Origin: Edaphobacter aggregans DSM 19364
GTDB lineage: Bacteria > Acidobacteriota > Terriglobia > Terriglobales > Acidobacteriaceae
NCBI RefSeq assembly: GCF_000745965.1
Contig: NZ_JQKI01000001.1
Coordinates: 62,001 to 126,000, forward strand
DNA length: 64,000 bases
Reading direction: 5' to 3'
Below are positions 27,327 to 37,267 of the stretch, in pieces. The translations under genes were made by a program, and so were the position numbers. Under the pieces are notes generated by a model. The model did not search any database. It was not told the DNA's origin and saw only the letters and a list, made by a program, of their open reading frames with translations. The stretch's first letter is position 1, and each line of letters opens with the position of its first letter.

Positions 27327-28202
27327 TTACAGCGGGAACTGCTTGAGCCAAGCGCGGAAGTCTGCGCCTAGTTGGTTGTTCTTGAGGCCGAACTCTACGG
27401 TGGCTTTGAGGAAGCCCAGCTTGTCACCAGCGTCGTGGCGCTTGCCCTCGTAGGTGAAGCCGTAGACCTTCTCGTGCTGGAGCAGTGCCTTGATGCCGTC
27501 GGTGAGCTGCAGCTCGCCGCCTGCGCCGGGCGTGATGTTCTCGAGCATATCGAAGATGCGCGGCGTGAGGATGTAGCGGCCGATGATGGCGTTCTGCGAC
27601 GGGGCCTCTTCGGGTTTGGGCTTCTCAACCATGTCGTTGACGGCGAGCAGGCGCGGGTTCTTTGCGTCGCGCGTGACCGCGAGGCAGCCGTACGCGGAGA
27701 TGGCCGCGCCTTCGACGACCTCGGAGCCGAGGATGCTCGAGCCGGTCTCCTCGAACGCCTCGACCATCTGCTTCATGCAGGGAACCTTTGCGTCGACGAT
27801 ATCGTCAGGCAGGATGACGGCGAAGGGCTCATTGCCGACGATCTCCTTGGCCTGGAGGACAGCGTGGCCGAGGCCCAGCGGCTCAGCCTGGCGCGTGTAG
27901 GTGATCTTCGCGAGCTTCGAGACGGAGCGCGCGATCTCAAGCAGCGCGGTCTTGCTCTTCGCGGCGAGCGTCGCTTCGAGCTCGAAGGACTTGTCGAAGT
28001 GGTCCTCCATGGTGGACTTGCCGCGGCCGGTGACGATGATGATCTCGGTGCAGCCGGCGGCTACTGCCTCTTCGACGCCGTACTGGATGAGCGGCTTGTC
28101 GACGAGGCAGAGCATCTCCTTGGGCGTGGCTTTGGTTGCGGGGAGGAAGCGTGTGCCGAGTCCGGCGGCGGGGAAGACTGCTTTGCGGATTTTCTGAGCC
28201 AT
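27327..28202 (-). CDS. galU: UTP-glucose-1-phosphate uridylyltransferase GalU
   Basis: Makes UDP-glucose from UTP and glucose-1-phosphate for polysaccharide and envelope synthesis. The 291-residue protein has AAGLGTRFLPATKATPKEML (nucleotide and phosphate binding), VDKPLIQYGVEEAVAAG, a catalytic ILPDDIVD, and EKPKPEEAPS with YTYEG-type KRHDAGDKLGFLKA at the C-terminus. Length is normal. An ATG at 28202 starts it, and the DUF885 gene lies upstream on the same strand with about 90 bases between. Confidence 0.96.
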   Translation of the reverse strand: MAQKIRKAVFPAAGLGTRFLPATKATPKEMLCLVDKPLIQYGVEEAVAAGCTEIIIVTGRGKSTMEDHFDKSFELEATLAAKSKTALLEIARSVSKLAKITYTRQAEPLGLGHAVLQAKEIVGNEPFAVILPDDIVDAKVPCMKQMVEAFEETGSSILGSEVVEGAAISAYGCLAVTRDAKNPRLLAVNDMVEKPKPEEAPSQNAIIGRYILTPRIFDMLENITPGAGGELQLTDGIKALLQHEKVYGFTYEGKRHDAGDKLGFLKATVEFGLKNNQLGADFRAWLKQFPL

Positions 28203-28289
28203 GAGTTCCTTGTATGCAGTTTGGTTGTGGAAATGCTAGCAGTCCAAAACCACCAGCGGGATAGTACAGTTGGGGGAAGAAAAATGACC

Positions 28290-30077
28290 CTAGAGCACGG
28301 GTGAGTCGTCGTGCAGCATGGCCTTGCGGATCACCTTGATCGGCGCGGGTCCCTGGCGCATGAAGGCATCGTGGAAGGCCTGGAGGTTGAAGTCGCTTCC
28401 CTGTTTCTTCCTGAGGTCTTCGCGGAGCTTCATGATCTCGAGCTTGCCGAGCGTGTAGTAGAGATACGTTGCGTCCGAGGTGCCGCGCTTGGTCTCCACC
28501 AGCCCGACGGAGCGCGACTGATAGCCTTCCTTGACGAAGAAGTCGACCGACTGCTCGATGGTCCACTGTTGGTTCGGTTCCCCGAGACCGGTGTGAAGCT
28601 TGATGGCGTTGACGAAGCGCGCATCGCGCAGCAGCGCATCCTGCAGCTGGCCAAGGCGGATCAGCCTGGACTGGCGCACCTGCTCAGGCGTCGCGTTTGC
28701 AGGCGGCGCGGCATAGCCTTCGTCGAGCATCATCTGCTCGGTGTAGTGGGCCCAGCCTTCGACATTGGAGTTGGACCAGACGATCTTGCGGACCTTCGAC
28801 GGGAACTGGTTCTGCCACAGGAACTGCACGTAGTGGCCGGGGTAAGCCTCATGAACGCTGGTCGAGATGATGGTTCCGACGTTGAAGCTGGCCATGTGCT
28901 CGGCGACGTGCGGCTGCGTCCACGTCTTCTCCGGCAACGTAACGTTGAAGTACGCCTTGGTGGAGTGCGTCTCAAACGGTCCCGGGGGGTCCATCGATGC
29001 GAAGGTAGTGGCGCGCATGAAGGGCGGCGTCTCTTCGAGCGTGGGCTGGACCTCGCTCGGGATGGTGATGATGTTGTGCGCGCGGATGAAGGCGATCAGC
29101 GAATCGAAGGTGTTGTGGAAGGAGTCCAGCAGCTTGTCGGGCGCAGGGTGAATCATCGCAAGCTCGGCGAGCACGTCCTGCGGCGACTTCGAGGGCGCGA
29201 CCTCCCTGGCGATGTGGGCGAACTCCTGCTGATTGCGATGCAGGTCGTCGAGCGCGATTTCGAGAAGTCGGTCGAGCGGGATGTCCACCATCTCGTCATA
29301 AGCAAGCTTCTTTGCAAAGACGTCGGCGCCGAGGCGATAGTCGCCGTTGGAGCGCGGCAGCAGATCGGACTTCATCCACGCGCCGTAGTCTTTGAGCGAC
29401 TGGATGACGACCGCGTTGGTGTGCGCAAAGTCGGCCTTGGCCTTCGCGTCGTCGGCCGCGGCGAAGGCGGTGGGGACGTCCTTCTCAAAGAAGCTGATGA
29501 GGCCGTCGATCTGCTCGAGCGCGACCTCCGTGAAGATGCGCGGAGGATTCTTGAGGTTCTTGCGCGCCTCGACGAAGACCTGCGGAATCTGCTTCTCGCG
29601 CTCCACGGCGGCGCGCAGGCGCGTGTTCACGGGAGCGAACGGCCTCTCCATCAGAACGAAGATGGAGTTGGTGACGCCGCTCGAGTAGTTGTCTGGGTTC
29701 TTCTCCCAGTTGCGGATGACCTCAAGCGAGAGCAGTTGCGAGCGAATGCTGTTGAGCAGGATGTTGTGGTCGGCCGCGACCGAGGCGTCGAGTCCGGCCG
29801 GATCGATGGCCTCGAGCTTCTTCTCGTAGGCGTGCAGCGCGGCGATCTGCTTCTGGATTGTGGCCGCCGAGTAGTCCTCGAGCTGCGTGTCGTACTGGTG
29901 AAAGCCCATCTGGGTGCCGTAGGTGGGCGCATAGTGGAAGAGGATGTCGGAGAAGTACTGGTCGGAGACGAAACCGAAGGTCTGCGCTGCTCCGTCGGCG
30001 GAGATGCGCTGTGCGGGAGCGGTGGAGGTAAGCATGGCGGTTCCGAGGACTGCGGTGAGAAGGAAGCGTTTGGGCAT
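28290..30077 (-). CDS. DUF885 family secreted metallopeptidase-like protein
   Basis: The 595-residue protein has a signal peptide (residues 1-22, ending APAQ) and the DUF885 fold. The key motif is SVHEAYPGHYVQF (HExxPGH), a zinc-site variant used by this group, followed by EGWAHYTEQMML with a Glu ligand. The N-terminal half is helical. DUF885 proteins are regarded as M2/M32-like carboxypeptidases but are poorly characterised. The likely role is peptide degradation in the periplasm. It is one of five peptidase-type genes in the window. Confidence 0.88.
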   Translation of the reverse strand: MPKRFLLTAVLGTAMLTSTAPAQRISADGAAQTFGFVSDQYFSDILFHYAPTYGTQMGFHQYDTQLEDYSAATIQKQIAALHAYEKKLEAIDPAGLDASVAADHNILLNSIRSQLLSLEVIRNWEKNPDNYSSGVTNSIFVLMERPFAPVNTRLRAAVEREKQIPQVFVEARKNLKNPPRIFTEVALEQIDGLISFFEKDVPTAFAAADDAKAKADFAHTNAVVIQSLKDYGAWMKSDLLPRSNGDYRLGADVFAKKLAYDEMVDIPLDRLLEIALDDLHRNQQEFAHIAREVAPSKSPQDVLAELAMIHPAPDKLLDSFHNTFDSLIAFIRAHNIITIPSEVQPTLEETPPFMRATTFASMDPPGPFETHSTKAYFNVTLPEKTWTQPHVAEHMASFNVGTIISTSVHEAYPGHYVQFLWQNQFPSKVRKIVWSNSNVEGWAHYTEQMMLDEGYAAPPANATPEQVRQSRLIRLGQLQDALLRDARFVNAIKLHTGLGEPNQQWTIEQSVDFFVKEGYQSRSVGLVETKRGTSDATYLYYTLGKLEIMKLREDLRKKQGSDFNLQAFHDAFMRQGPAPIKVIRKAMLHDDSPVL

Positions 30078-30146
30078 GATGATCTTCTGCTGAGATTTTA
30101 GAGCACCGGCCAGACGACTTCACTGCAGGCCGCCGTCAATCCGTCG

Positions 30147-30569
30147 CTAGCGCAGGACGGGGATCACGCCGTAACGACTCATCACGTCGCCGATGGCGGT
30201 GACGTCAGGATCTTCGGTGTCGTAATACTTTGCGATCTCGCTGTAGTACTCCGGGCCGACGACACCAGGCGTCTGAAGGCACATCACACGCGCAGGCGTG
30301 TCATGCAGGTTCGCGAAGAAGTGAGGGGACCCGCGGGGAATGGTCAGAATCTCGCCCGGACCCACGACGAGGATCTCTCCGTTCAGCGTCCAAGTGGTGA
30401 TACCGTTCATCCCCAGCACCATCTCGTCGTAGTCGCGATGGATGTGCGGCACGATGACGCTGATGAGCGGAGGGATCGTCAGTTCGAACATGTCGAGCGT
30501 GTCGTCGGTCTCGTGACGGGTCTTCAGGAAAGTGACGCTCATCTGGCCGACGCGAATGGTTTCCTGCAT
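30147..30569 (-). CDS. Single-domain cupin protein
   Basis: The 140-residue protein has the two cupin motifs: VIVPHIHRDYDEMVLGMNG (two His and Glu of the metal site) and GPGEILTIPRGSPHFFANL with the third His. It probably binds Fe, Mn or Zn, and its substrate is unknown. The start at 30569 is set by AAAGGAGGT seven bases upstream, an ideal ribosome site; an ATG at 30644 would add 25 residues. The gene lies between mfd and the DUF885 gene, all on the minus strand, but the 129-base spacer before it suggests its own promoter. Confidence 0.85.
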   Translation of the reverse strand: MQETIRVGQMSVTFLKTRHETDDTLDMFELTIPPLISVIVPHIHRDYDEMVLGMNGITTWTLNGEILVVGPGEILTIPRGSPHFFANLHDTPARVMCLQTPGVVGPEYYSEIAKYYDTEDPDVTAIGDVMSRYGVIPVLR

Positions 30570-30698
30570 GCGTGTTACCTCCTTTGTTGGACGAGATGAA
30601 ACCTCCCTATGCACAGTTTTGCAACAAAAAAATGCCGCAGGCATGATTCTTTTTCACGTAATTTCCCGCATCGAAAACATCTCACGTGCATCAATGCA

Positions 30699-33600
30699 TC
30701 ACGCCATCTCAACACGCGTTGTATCCAGTGATTCAAGAAGAGACCGTGTCTCGGCGAGCACATCTTCGGCCTTCGCGCTCGAGAGCGGCCACCGCAGGAT
30801 GCCTTGTGGAGTGAACTGGGCTCCGCGCTTCGTGTTGCGGCTGACCAGCTTCATCAGCACGCCTGGATCAATGGCGGTTGCGCTCGAGGCTTCACCGTCG
30901 CGCTCGGCGAACTTGAGGTGCAGCATCTCGACGAAGGTCTTGGTCTTGTTGAGTTCGATCTGTGTGCGTTTGCGGTCGATCTGCGCGATGCCCAGTTGCT
31001 GCGCGTGCAGACGAATCTCTCCGGCTGCGAGGAGGTTTTCGACAGACTCAGGCGGCTCGCCGTAGCGGTCGCGCAGCTCGGCGCGAACATCGTTGAGGGT
31101 CGCAACGTCTTCGGCTCCCGCGATCTTCTTGTACATGCGCAGGCGCTGGTTCTCTTCGGGGATGTAGTCGGCGTCGATACGGACCGAAATCCCGAGATTG
31201 ACGACCGTGTTGGGGTGCGCCGGACGCTCTTCCTCGCCTTTGATCTTGCGCACGGCCTCTTCGAGCATCGACGTGTACATCTCGAAGCCGATGGCCTCGA
31301 TGTGTCCGGACTGCTCGCCGCCGAGCATGTTTCCCGCGCCGCGCAGCTCGAGATCGAGCGCGGCGATCTTGAAGCCGGCGCCGAGATCGGAGAACTCCTT
31401 GAGCGCCGCCAGCCTTCGTCGCGCAATCTCCGTCAGCTCTGTCTCGGGCGGAATCAGCAGGTACGCATACGCGCGGCGATTCGAGCGGCCCACGCGCCCG
31501 CGCAGTTGGTAAAGCTCGCTCAGTCCGTGTCGGTCGGCGCGGTTGATGACGATGGTGTTCGCCAGCGGGATGTCGAGGCCGTTCTCGATGATCGACGTCG
31601 CGACCAGCACATCGTACTCGTGGTTCATGAAGGCAAGCATCACACGCTCGAGCTCCGCCTCCGGCAGCTGGCCGTGGCCAACGACGATGCGCGCATGCGG
31701 GACAAGCTCGCGAATCTTGGTGGCGAGATCGTAGATCGTCTCGACGCGATTGTGCACAAAGAACGCCTGGCCACCGCGCTCCAACTCCATCTCGATGGCC
31801 GTGCGAACGAGCTTCTCGTCGAACTTCGCGACAATGGTCTGGATCGCCATGCGGTCCTTCGGCGGCGTCTCGATTACACTCATATCGCGCAGACCGATGA
31901 GCGACATGTGCAGCGTGCGCGGAATCGGCGTCGCCGACATCGACAGCACGTCGATATGGGCGCGCATCTGCTTCAGACGCTCCTTGTGGCGCACACCGAA
32001 GCGCTGCTCTTCGTCGACGACAAGCAGACCGAGGTCCTGGAACTTCAGGTCCTTTGAGAGCAGCCGATGCGTGCCGATGAGGATATCGACCTTGCCGTCG
32101 GCGACCTTCTCCAAAATCTCCTTCTGTTCCTTTGGCGTGCGGAAGCGCGAGATCATCTCGATGTTGACCGGGAAGTTCGCGAAGCGGCGCTTGAACGACT
32201 CGTAGTGCTGGAAGCTGAGCACCGTAGTCGGCGTCAGCACCGCGACTTGCTTTGAGTCCTGCACGGCCTTGAACGCCGCGCGCATCGCGACCTCTGTCTT
32301 GCCGTAGCCGACGTCGCCGCAGAGCAAGCGGTCCATTGGCTGCGGCGACTCCATGTCCTGCTTGATGTCGACGATGGCGTTCAGCTGATCGTCGGTCTCG
32401 TTGAAGTCGAAGGCGTCTTCGAACTCGCGCTGCATGTTCGTGTCGGGCGAGAACGGCGTTCCCTGCGCGGCCTCGCGCTGTGCGTAGAGCTTCAGCAGCT
32501 CGGCCGTCATGTCGGCCATCGCCTTCTTGACGCGCGCCTTGGTCTTCTGCCAGGTCTGCGAGCCCAGCTTGTTGAGCTGCGGCGCGGGGCCTGTGTCTGT
32601 CGAGCGGTACTTCTGAATCAGGTCCAGCCGCGTCAGCGGGACGTAGAGCTTCGCCTCATCGGCGAACTCGAGGATCATCAGCTCCAGCGGCGGCTGATCG
32701 TTCTCCTCGATGACGCGAAGGCCCATGTAGCGCGAGATTCCATGCTCGACGTGGACGACGTAGTCGCCGACCGTGAGGTCGCGGAAGTCCGAGATGAAGG
32801 CCGCAGCCTTCGACTTCGCGCGGCGCACCGGACGCGCCGAGACGTCGGCCTCGTCTGAGAGATCCTGCGCGCCGAAGAGGACGATCTGGCTGGCCGTCGT
32901 CTTGTCCAGGTCGAGGATCTGCACGCCTGCAGCGATGGGCGTCTTGACGATGACCGGCGTGCGCAGATCGCCGGCGAGGTAGCTGGACTCGGAGTAGACG
33001 GTCGAGGAGCCGTGCTGATCGGAGCGCGAGCCGAGTCGATACGGCACCTGATACTCCTGGAGCAGACCGGCGAGACGTTCGACCTCGCCCTGATTTGCTG
33101 CGGCGAGCAGGATGCGCGCCTCCTGCCGCATCAGCGACTGCAGCGCTTCGATCAACGCTGGTATTGAACCGTGGAAGCGCTGCGTCGGCCGCGTGGCGAA
33201 CTCAATCTCCGAAAGCTCGTTGCGTTCGGCGTCGAGCACATCGACGGCGCCGAGCTGGTCGAGGTCGCAGCCAGTAGTTCGGCGCAGGCGGTCCTCGAGG
33301 TCCCACGGCGAGATGTAGATGTCTTCCGGGCGGACGAGTGAGCCGATGCCCGAGCGGTCGTGGCGCTGCTCGACCTTGTTCCACCAGCGCTCGCCCTGGT
33401 TCTTGACCATCGCGGGCTCTTCGACGAAGACGCGCGTTGACGAGCCGAGAAGATCGAGAAGCGTCTTGTTTGCGCCTGCGACGGGAGCGAAGAACTCCCA
33501 GCCGGGAAAGACCGTCGCTTCGCCGGTGCGCGTGGCGACGTGGGTTTGCAGCTCGACCGGCTCTTCGCCGCCTTCCATTGCAGCGCCTGCAGTGCCTGCG

Positions 33601-34370
33601 CGCGTCAGGCGGGCGTTGATGGCGGAGAGCAGCCTTTCCGTGACGGGCGTCTCGGTGAGCGGGAGCAGCAGGATGTCGTCGAGAGCGGAGCTGGAGCGCT
33701 GCGTCTCGGGGTCGAAGCGGCGGATGGATTCGATCTCGTCGCCGAAGAAGTCGATGCGGACGGGACGCTCCTGCTCGGGGCCGTAGACGTCGATGATGCC
33801 GCCGCGGATCGTCACTTGTCCGGGCATCTCGACGACGTCGACACGGGTGTAGCCGACGGAGAGGAGATGCTCGACGAGCAGGTCGGGGATGTGCTCTTCG
33901 CCGACGCGCAGATGCAGCGCGAGCGCGGCGTAGTAGTCGCGGCCGAAGAGACGCATGCAGGCCGACTCGACGGGCGCGATGACGAGGCGCGGCGTGTGGC
34001 CCGCGCAGATCTTCCAGAGGGCGGCGGCGCGCGTCTCCTGGATCTCCGAGTGCGGCGAGAGATTTTCAAACGGCAGTACGTCGTGCGCGGGCAGGCGCAG
34101 GACCTGTGCGGGATCGAGCGCTCCGGTGAGCTCGCAGGCGGCGAGCACGGCGTCGTGCAGGGCCTCGGCGGATTTGTTGTCCGAGACGATGACGAGCGCG
34201 GGAGCTTGCGCGGCGCGGACGAAGTACGGCAGAAAGAGCGCTCGGGCGGTGGCCGTGAGTCCGGAGACACGACGACGTCCCGATCCGCCGCTCAGGTGGC
34301 GGCGCACGCGCTCGAAGGCTTCGGAGTGTTCCAGGTCCGCGAGGAGCTCGCGGACGAAGGGTAAAACCAT
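30699..34370 (-). CDS. mfd: Transcription-repair coupling factor Mfd
   Basis: Mfd removes stalled RNA polymerase and recruits UvrA for strand-specific repair. The 1223-residue protein has, in order, the UvrB-like domain (about 1-360), the RNA polymerase-interacting domain (LTVGDYVVHVEHGISRYMGL near 535-555), the RecG-like helicase with Walker A GDVGYGKTEVAM and DEEQRFGVRHKERLK, the QLRGRVGRSNRRAYAYLL motif, and the C-terminal regulatory domain. Length fits the family. It is upstream of no co-directional repair gene and divergent from the sugar-binding lipoprotein. Confidence 0.97.
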   Translation of the reverse strand: MVLPFVRELLADLEHSEAFERVRRHLSGGSGRRRVSGLTATARALFLPYFVRAAQAPALVIVSDNKSAEALHDAVLAACELTGALDPAQVLRLPAHDVLPFENLSPHSEIQETRAAALWKICAGHTPRLVIAPVESACMRLFGRDYYAALALHLRVGEEHIPDLLVEHLLSVGYTRVDVVEMPGQVTIRGGIIDVYGPEQERPVRIDFFGDEIESIRRFDPETQRSSSALDDILLLPLTETPVTERLLSAINARLTRAGTAGAAMEGGEEPVELQTHVATRTGEATVFPGWEFFAPVAGANKTLLDLLGSSTRVFVEEPAMVKNQGERWWNKVEQRHDRSGIGSLVRPEDIYISPWDLEDRLRRTTGCDLDQLGAVDVLDAERNELSEIEFATRPTQRFHGSIPALIEALQSLMRQEARILLAAANQGEVERLAGLLQEYQVPYRLGSRSDQHGSSTVYSESSYLAGDLRTPVIVKTPIAAGVQILDLDKTTASQIVLFGAQDLSDEADVSARPVRRAKSKAAAFISDFRDLTVGDYVVHVEHGISRYMGLRVIEENDQPPLELMILEFADEAKLYVPLTRLDLIQKYRSTDTGPAPQLNKLGSQTWQKTKARVKKAMADMTAELLKLYAQREAAQGTPFSPDTNMQREFEDAFDFNETDDQLNAIVDIKQDMESPQPMDRLLCGDVGYGKTEVAMRAAFKAVQDSKQVAVLTPTTVLSFQHYESFKRRFANFPVNIEMISRFRTPKEQKEILEKVADGKVDILIGTHRLLSKDLKFQDLGLLVVDEEQRFGVRHKERLKQMRAHIDVLSMSATPIPRTLHMSLIGLRDMSVIETPPKDRMAIQTIVAKFDEKLVRTAIEMELERGGQAFFVHNRVETIYDLATKIRELVPHARIVVGHGQLPEAELERVMLAFMNHEYDVLVATSIIENGLDIPLANTIVINRADRHGLSELYQLRGRVGRSNRRAYAYLLIPPETELTEIARRRLAALKEFSDLGAGFKIAALDLELRGAGNMLGGEQSGHIEAIGFEMYTSMLEEAVRKIKGEEERPAHPNTVVNLGISVRIDADYIPEENQRLRMYKKIAGAEDVATLNDVRAELRDRYGEPPESVENLLAAGEIRLHAQQLGIAQIDRKRTQIELNKTKTFVEMLHLKFAERDGEASSATAIDPGVLMKLVSRNTKRGAQFTPQGILRWPLSSAKAEDVLAETRSLLESLDTTRVEMA

Positions 34371-34522
34371 GCTCTTTCGATTCTATCGAAGCGTCCGCGC
34401 TGTCAGAATTTCCGGAACAGGCGTATCATCAACGCCGCCGCATCTTAACGTCTCGCGGCGCTGCCCGAAGATATCGGGACGTGCGATGCTTCGGACAGCA
34501 TGCCTCTTTCGGAGGGTTCGAG

Positions 34523-35521
34523 ATGAGCGTGTGGACTAAGGTCATCCTCGTTGGGTTGATGGGCGTCCTTCCGCTGCTGGAGGGATGCACGCGGCATCGG
34601 AAGAGCGAGCACTACTACCTGGTTACGGTGAACGTGGATCTGCCGTACTGGAAGACGGCAGGCGAAGGCTTCCAGAAAGCAGCGGCCGAGTATGGCGTCA
34701 GCGCGGAGATGCGCGGGCCGACGTCGTTCGATCCGCAGGCCGAGGTCGAGGAGTTTCGCACGGTGGTGGCGCGGAAGCCGGCGGGAATCCTGGTCTCGGT
34801 GACGAACTCGAAGCTGCTGGCTCCGGAGATCGACGCGGCGATCGCGGCGGGAATTCCGGTGATCACGATGGACTCGGACGCGCCGGAGAGCAAGCGGCTG
34901 TACTTTATCGGAACAAACAACCTGCAGGCCGGACGGCTGGGCGGACTGCGCGTGGCGGCGGTGCTGAACGGCAAGGGCAACGTCGTCTTCTTCACGATGC
35001 CGGAACAGCCGAACCTGGAGGAGCGGCTGAAGGGATACAGGGACGTCTTGTCGGCTTATCCCGGAATCAATGTCGTCGAGGTCTTCGACATGAAGGGCGA
35101 CTCGGGCGTCGCGATGGACAAGGCGCGCGAGTATCTTGCTCGCGCGGGCAAGGACCGCATCGATGCGATGATCTGCCTGCAGTCTTCGGCGGGCAAGGAC
35201 GTGGGCGAGATAATCCGCCGCGCGAAGGGGTTGGGCGATCCGGGGCGGCTGCTGGTGGCGATGGACACGGACGTCGCGACGCTGCAGCTGATCAAGGACG
35301 GAATCATCGACTCGACGATCTCACAGAAGCCCTACACGATGGCGATGGTGGGGCTGAAGGCGCTGGACAATATTCACCACTATCCGGTGAATCCGCTGAC
35401 CGCAGAGCACGGACTGGATCCGTTCTCCCCGTTCCCGGCGTTTGTGGATACTGGCGTCTCGCTGGTGGACAAGAGCAACGTGGCGATGATTCTGGAGCGG
35501 AAGGAGGCCGTGGGGCCTTAG
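34523..35521 (+). CDS. Sugar-type periplasmic binding lipoprotein, no transporter partner nearby
   Basis: The 332-residue protein has a lipoprotein signal with LEGC (Cys at about residue 22) and the type-1 periplasmic binding fold: VNVDLPYWKTAGEGFQKAAA, ILVSVTNSKLL, GIPVITMDSDAP, FIGTNNLQAGRLGG and VAMDTDVATLQLIKDGIIDS. This matches RbsB-like binding proteins for ribose, other sugars or autoinducer-2. No ABC permease or ATPase gene is within the window, so it may serve a distant transporter or act as a sensor. The start at 34523 has GGAGGG seven bases upstream, and upstream ATG 34481 would spoil the signal peptide. Confidence 0.88.
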   Translation: MSVWTKVILVGLMGVLPLLEGCTRHRKSEHYYLVTVNVDLPYWKTAGEGFQKAAAEYGVSAEMRGPTSFDPQAEVEEFRTVVARKPAGILVSVTNSKLLAPEIDAAIAAGIPVITMDSDAPESKRLYFIGTNNLQAGRLGGLRVAAVLNGKGNVVFFTMPEQPNLEERLKGYRDVLSAYPGINVVEVFDMKGDSGVAMDKAREYLARAGKDRIDAMICLQSSAGKDVGEIIRRAKGLGDPGRLLVAMDTDVATLQLIKDGIIDSTISQKPYTMAMVGLKALDNIHHYPVNPLTAEHGLDPFSPFPAFVDTGVSLVDKSNVAMILERKEAVGP

Positions 35522-35639
35522 CACCCCCTCCCCCTATCTTTTGGATAACTAGTTTATTTTGTTTTAGATAGCCATTTTTGGCAGGTAAAATATTGGAAAT
35601 AAAGGGTTTATTGGTCAAAATCTTGATTGCAAATGAGTT

Positions 35640-35666
35640 AGGCCCAGCGGGTTCGCGGGGCCTTTT
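35640..35666 (+). terminator. Rho-independent terminator
   Basis: AGGCCC-A-GCG pairs with CGC-G-GGGCCT around a short loop, followed by TTTTCTTAG. It lies about 120 bases after the binding-protein stop codon. Confidence 0.6.
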
Positions 35667-35702
35667 CTTAGCTGTTTTAGCCTTTTTCTTAGCTGTTTTA
35701 AG
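35661..35702 (+). repeat. Direct repeat of about 20 bases
   Basis: CCTTTTCTTAGCTGTTTTAG (35661-35680) is repeated as CCTTTTTCTTAGCTGTTTTA with one extra T (35681-35701). It may be a duplicated terminator tail. Confidence 0.7.
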
Positions 35703-35874
35703 TGTATCAGGGGGGAGCGGAATTAATCGGCAGATGGGTGTTGTCGATGGGGAATGGGTTGTAGGGTAGTGGGGCTTGACATGGGTTTTTGCTGGGTTTT
35801 TGGGGGATTTTTTTTTGTAAATGATTGGGATTATTTGGGTTCGTGGTGCAAATTGGCACCGCCCAAAGGCATAC

Positions 35875-35935
35875 CCCAGGGGCTGAAGCCCCGGTTCTGA
35901 GGCTGGGCGAGATGCCGGGGCTGAAGCCCCGGCCT
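35875..35935. repeat. GGGGCTGAAGCCCC palindrome pair
   Basis: Two copies of the GGGGCTGAAGCCCC palindrome separated by about 26 bases, the second flanked by CCGG. A related GGGGCTTCAGCCCC occurs near 4316. These are REP-like intergenic palindromes. Confidence 0.7.
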
Positions 35936-36062
35936 ACCTCAGAAGCAACGGCAACGGCGACAGCAACGGCGACGGCAACAACAACAACAAATGCAAATGC
36001 GGGGGTTCTTCGCTTCGCTCAGAATGACGGGCAAAGGCAAGGCAACGGCAACGGAGGGTGGT

Positions 36063-37094
<1,032 letters not shown>

Positions 37095-37267
37095 GCTCTT
37101 CACTCTCCTTTTTCGAGTATGGCATGAGGGCGGAGGGACGGCGTGGCGTTGCTCAGGGACGGATTTCCGATGCGGCTCAATGGAATGACACTTTAGGGTG
37201 AGAGAGGGTTGTTTGCCGATGGGCGATTTCGATGGCTTTGCGCGGATTTGTGCGGTATCTGTACAAC

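Larger units (their letters stand above)
35522..36062. other. Intergenic region with terminator, direct repeat and palindromes
   Basis: Between convergent genes. It contains an A/T-rich part (35540-35640), a hairpin terminator (35640-35666), a 20-base direct repeat (35661-35702), paired GGGGCTGAAGCCCC palindromes (35875-35935), a low-complexity ACGGCA-type tract (35945-35995) and GTTCTTCGCTTCGCTCAGAA near 36004. Small open frames are present but none is convincing. Confidence 0.65.

Noticed and set aside
35578..35769. 63-codon plus-strand frame in the repeat-rich spacer
   Set aside because: Runs through a terminator hairpin and a direct repeat, so it is unlikely to be coding.
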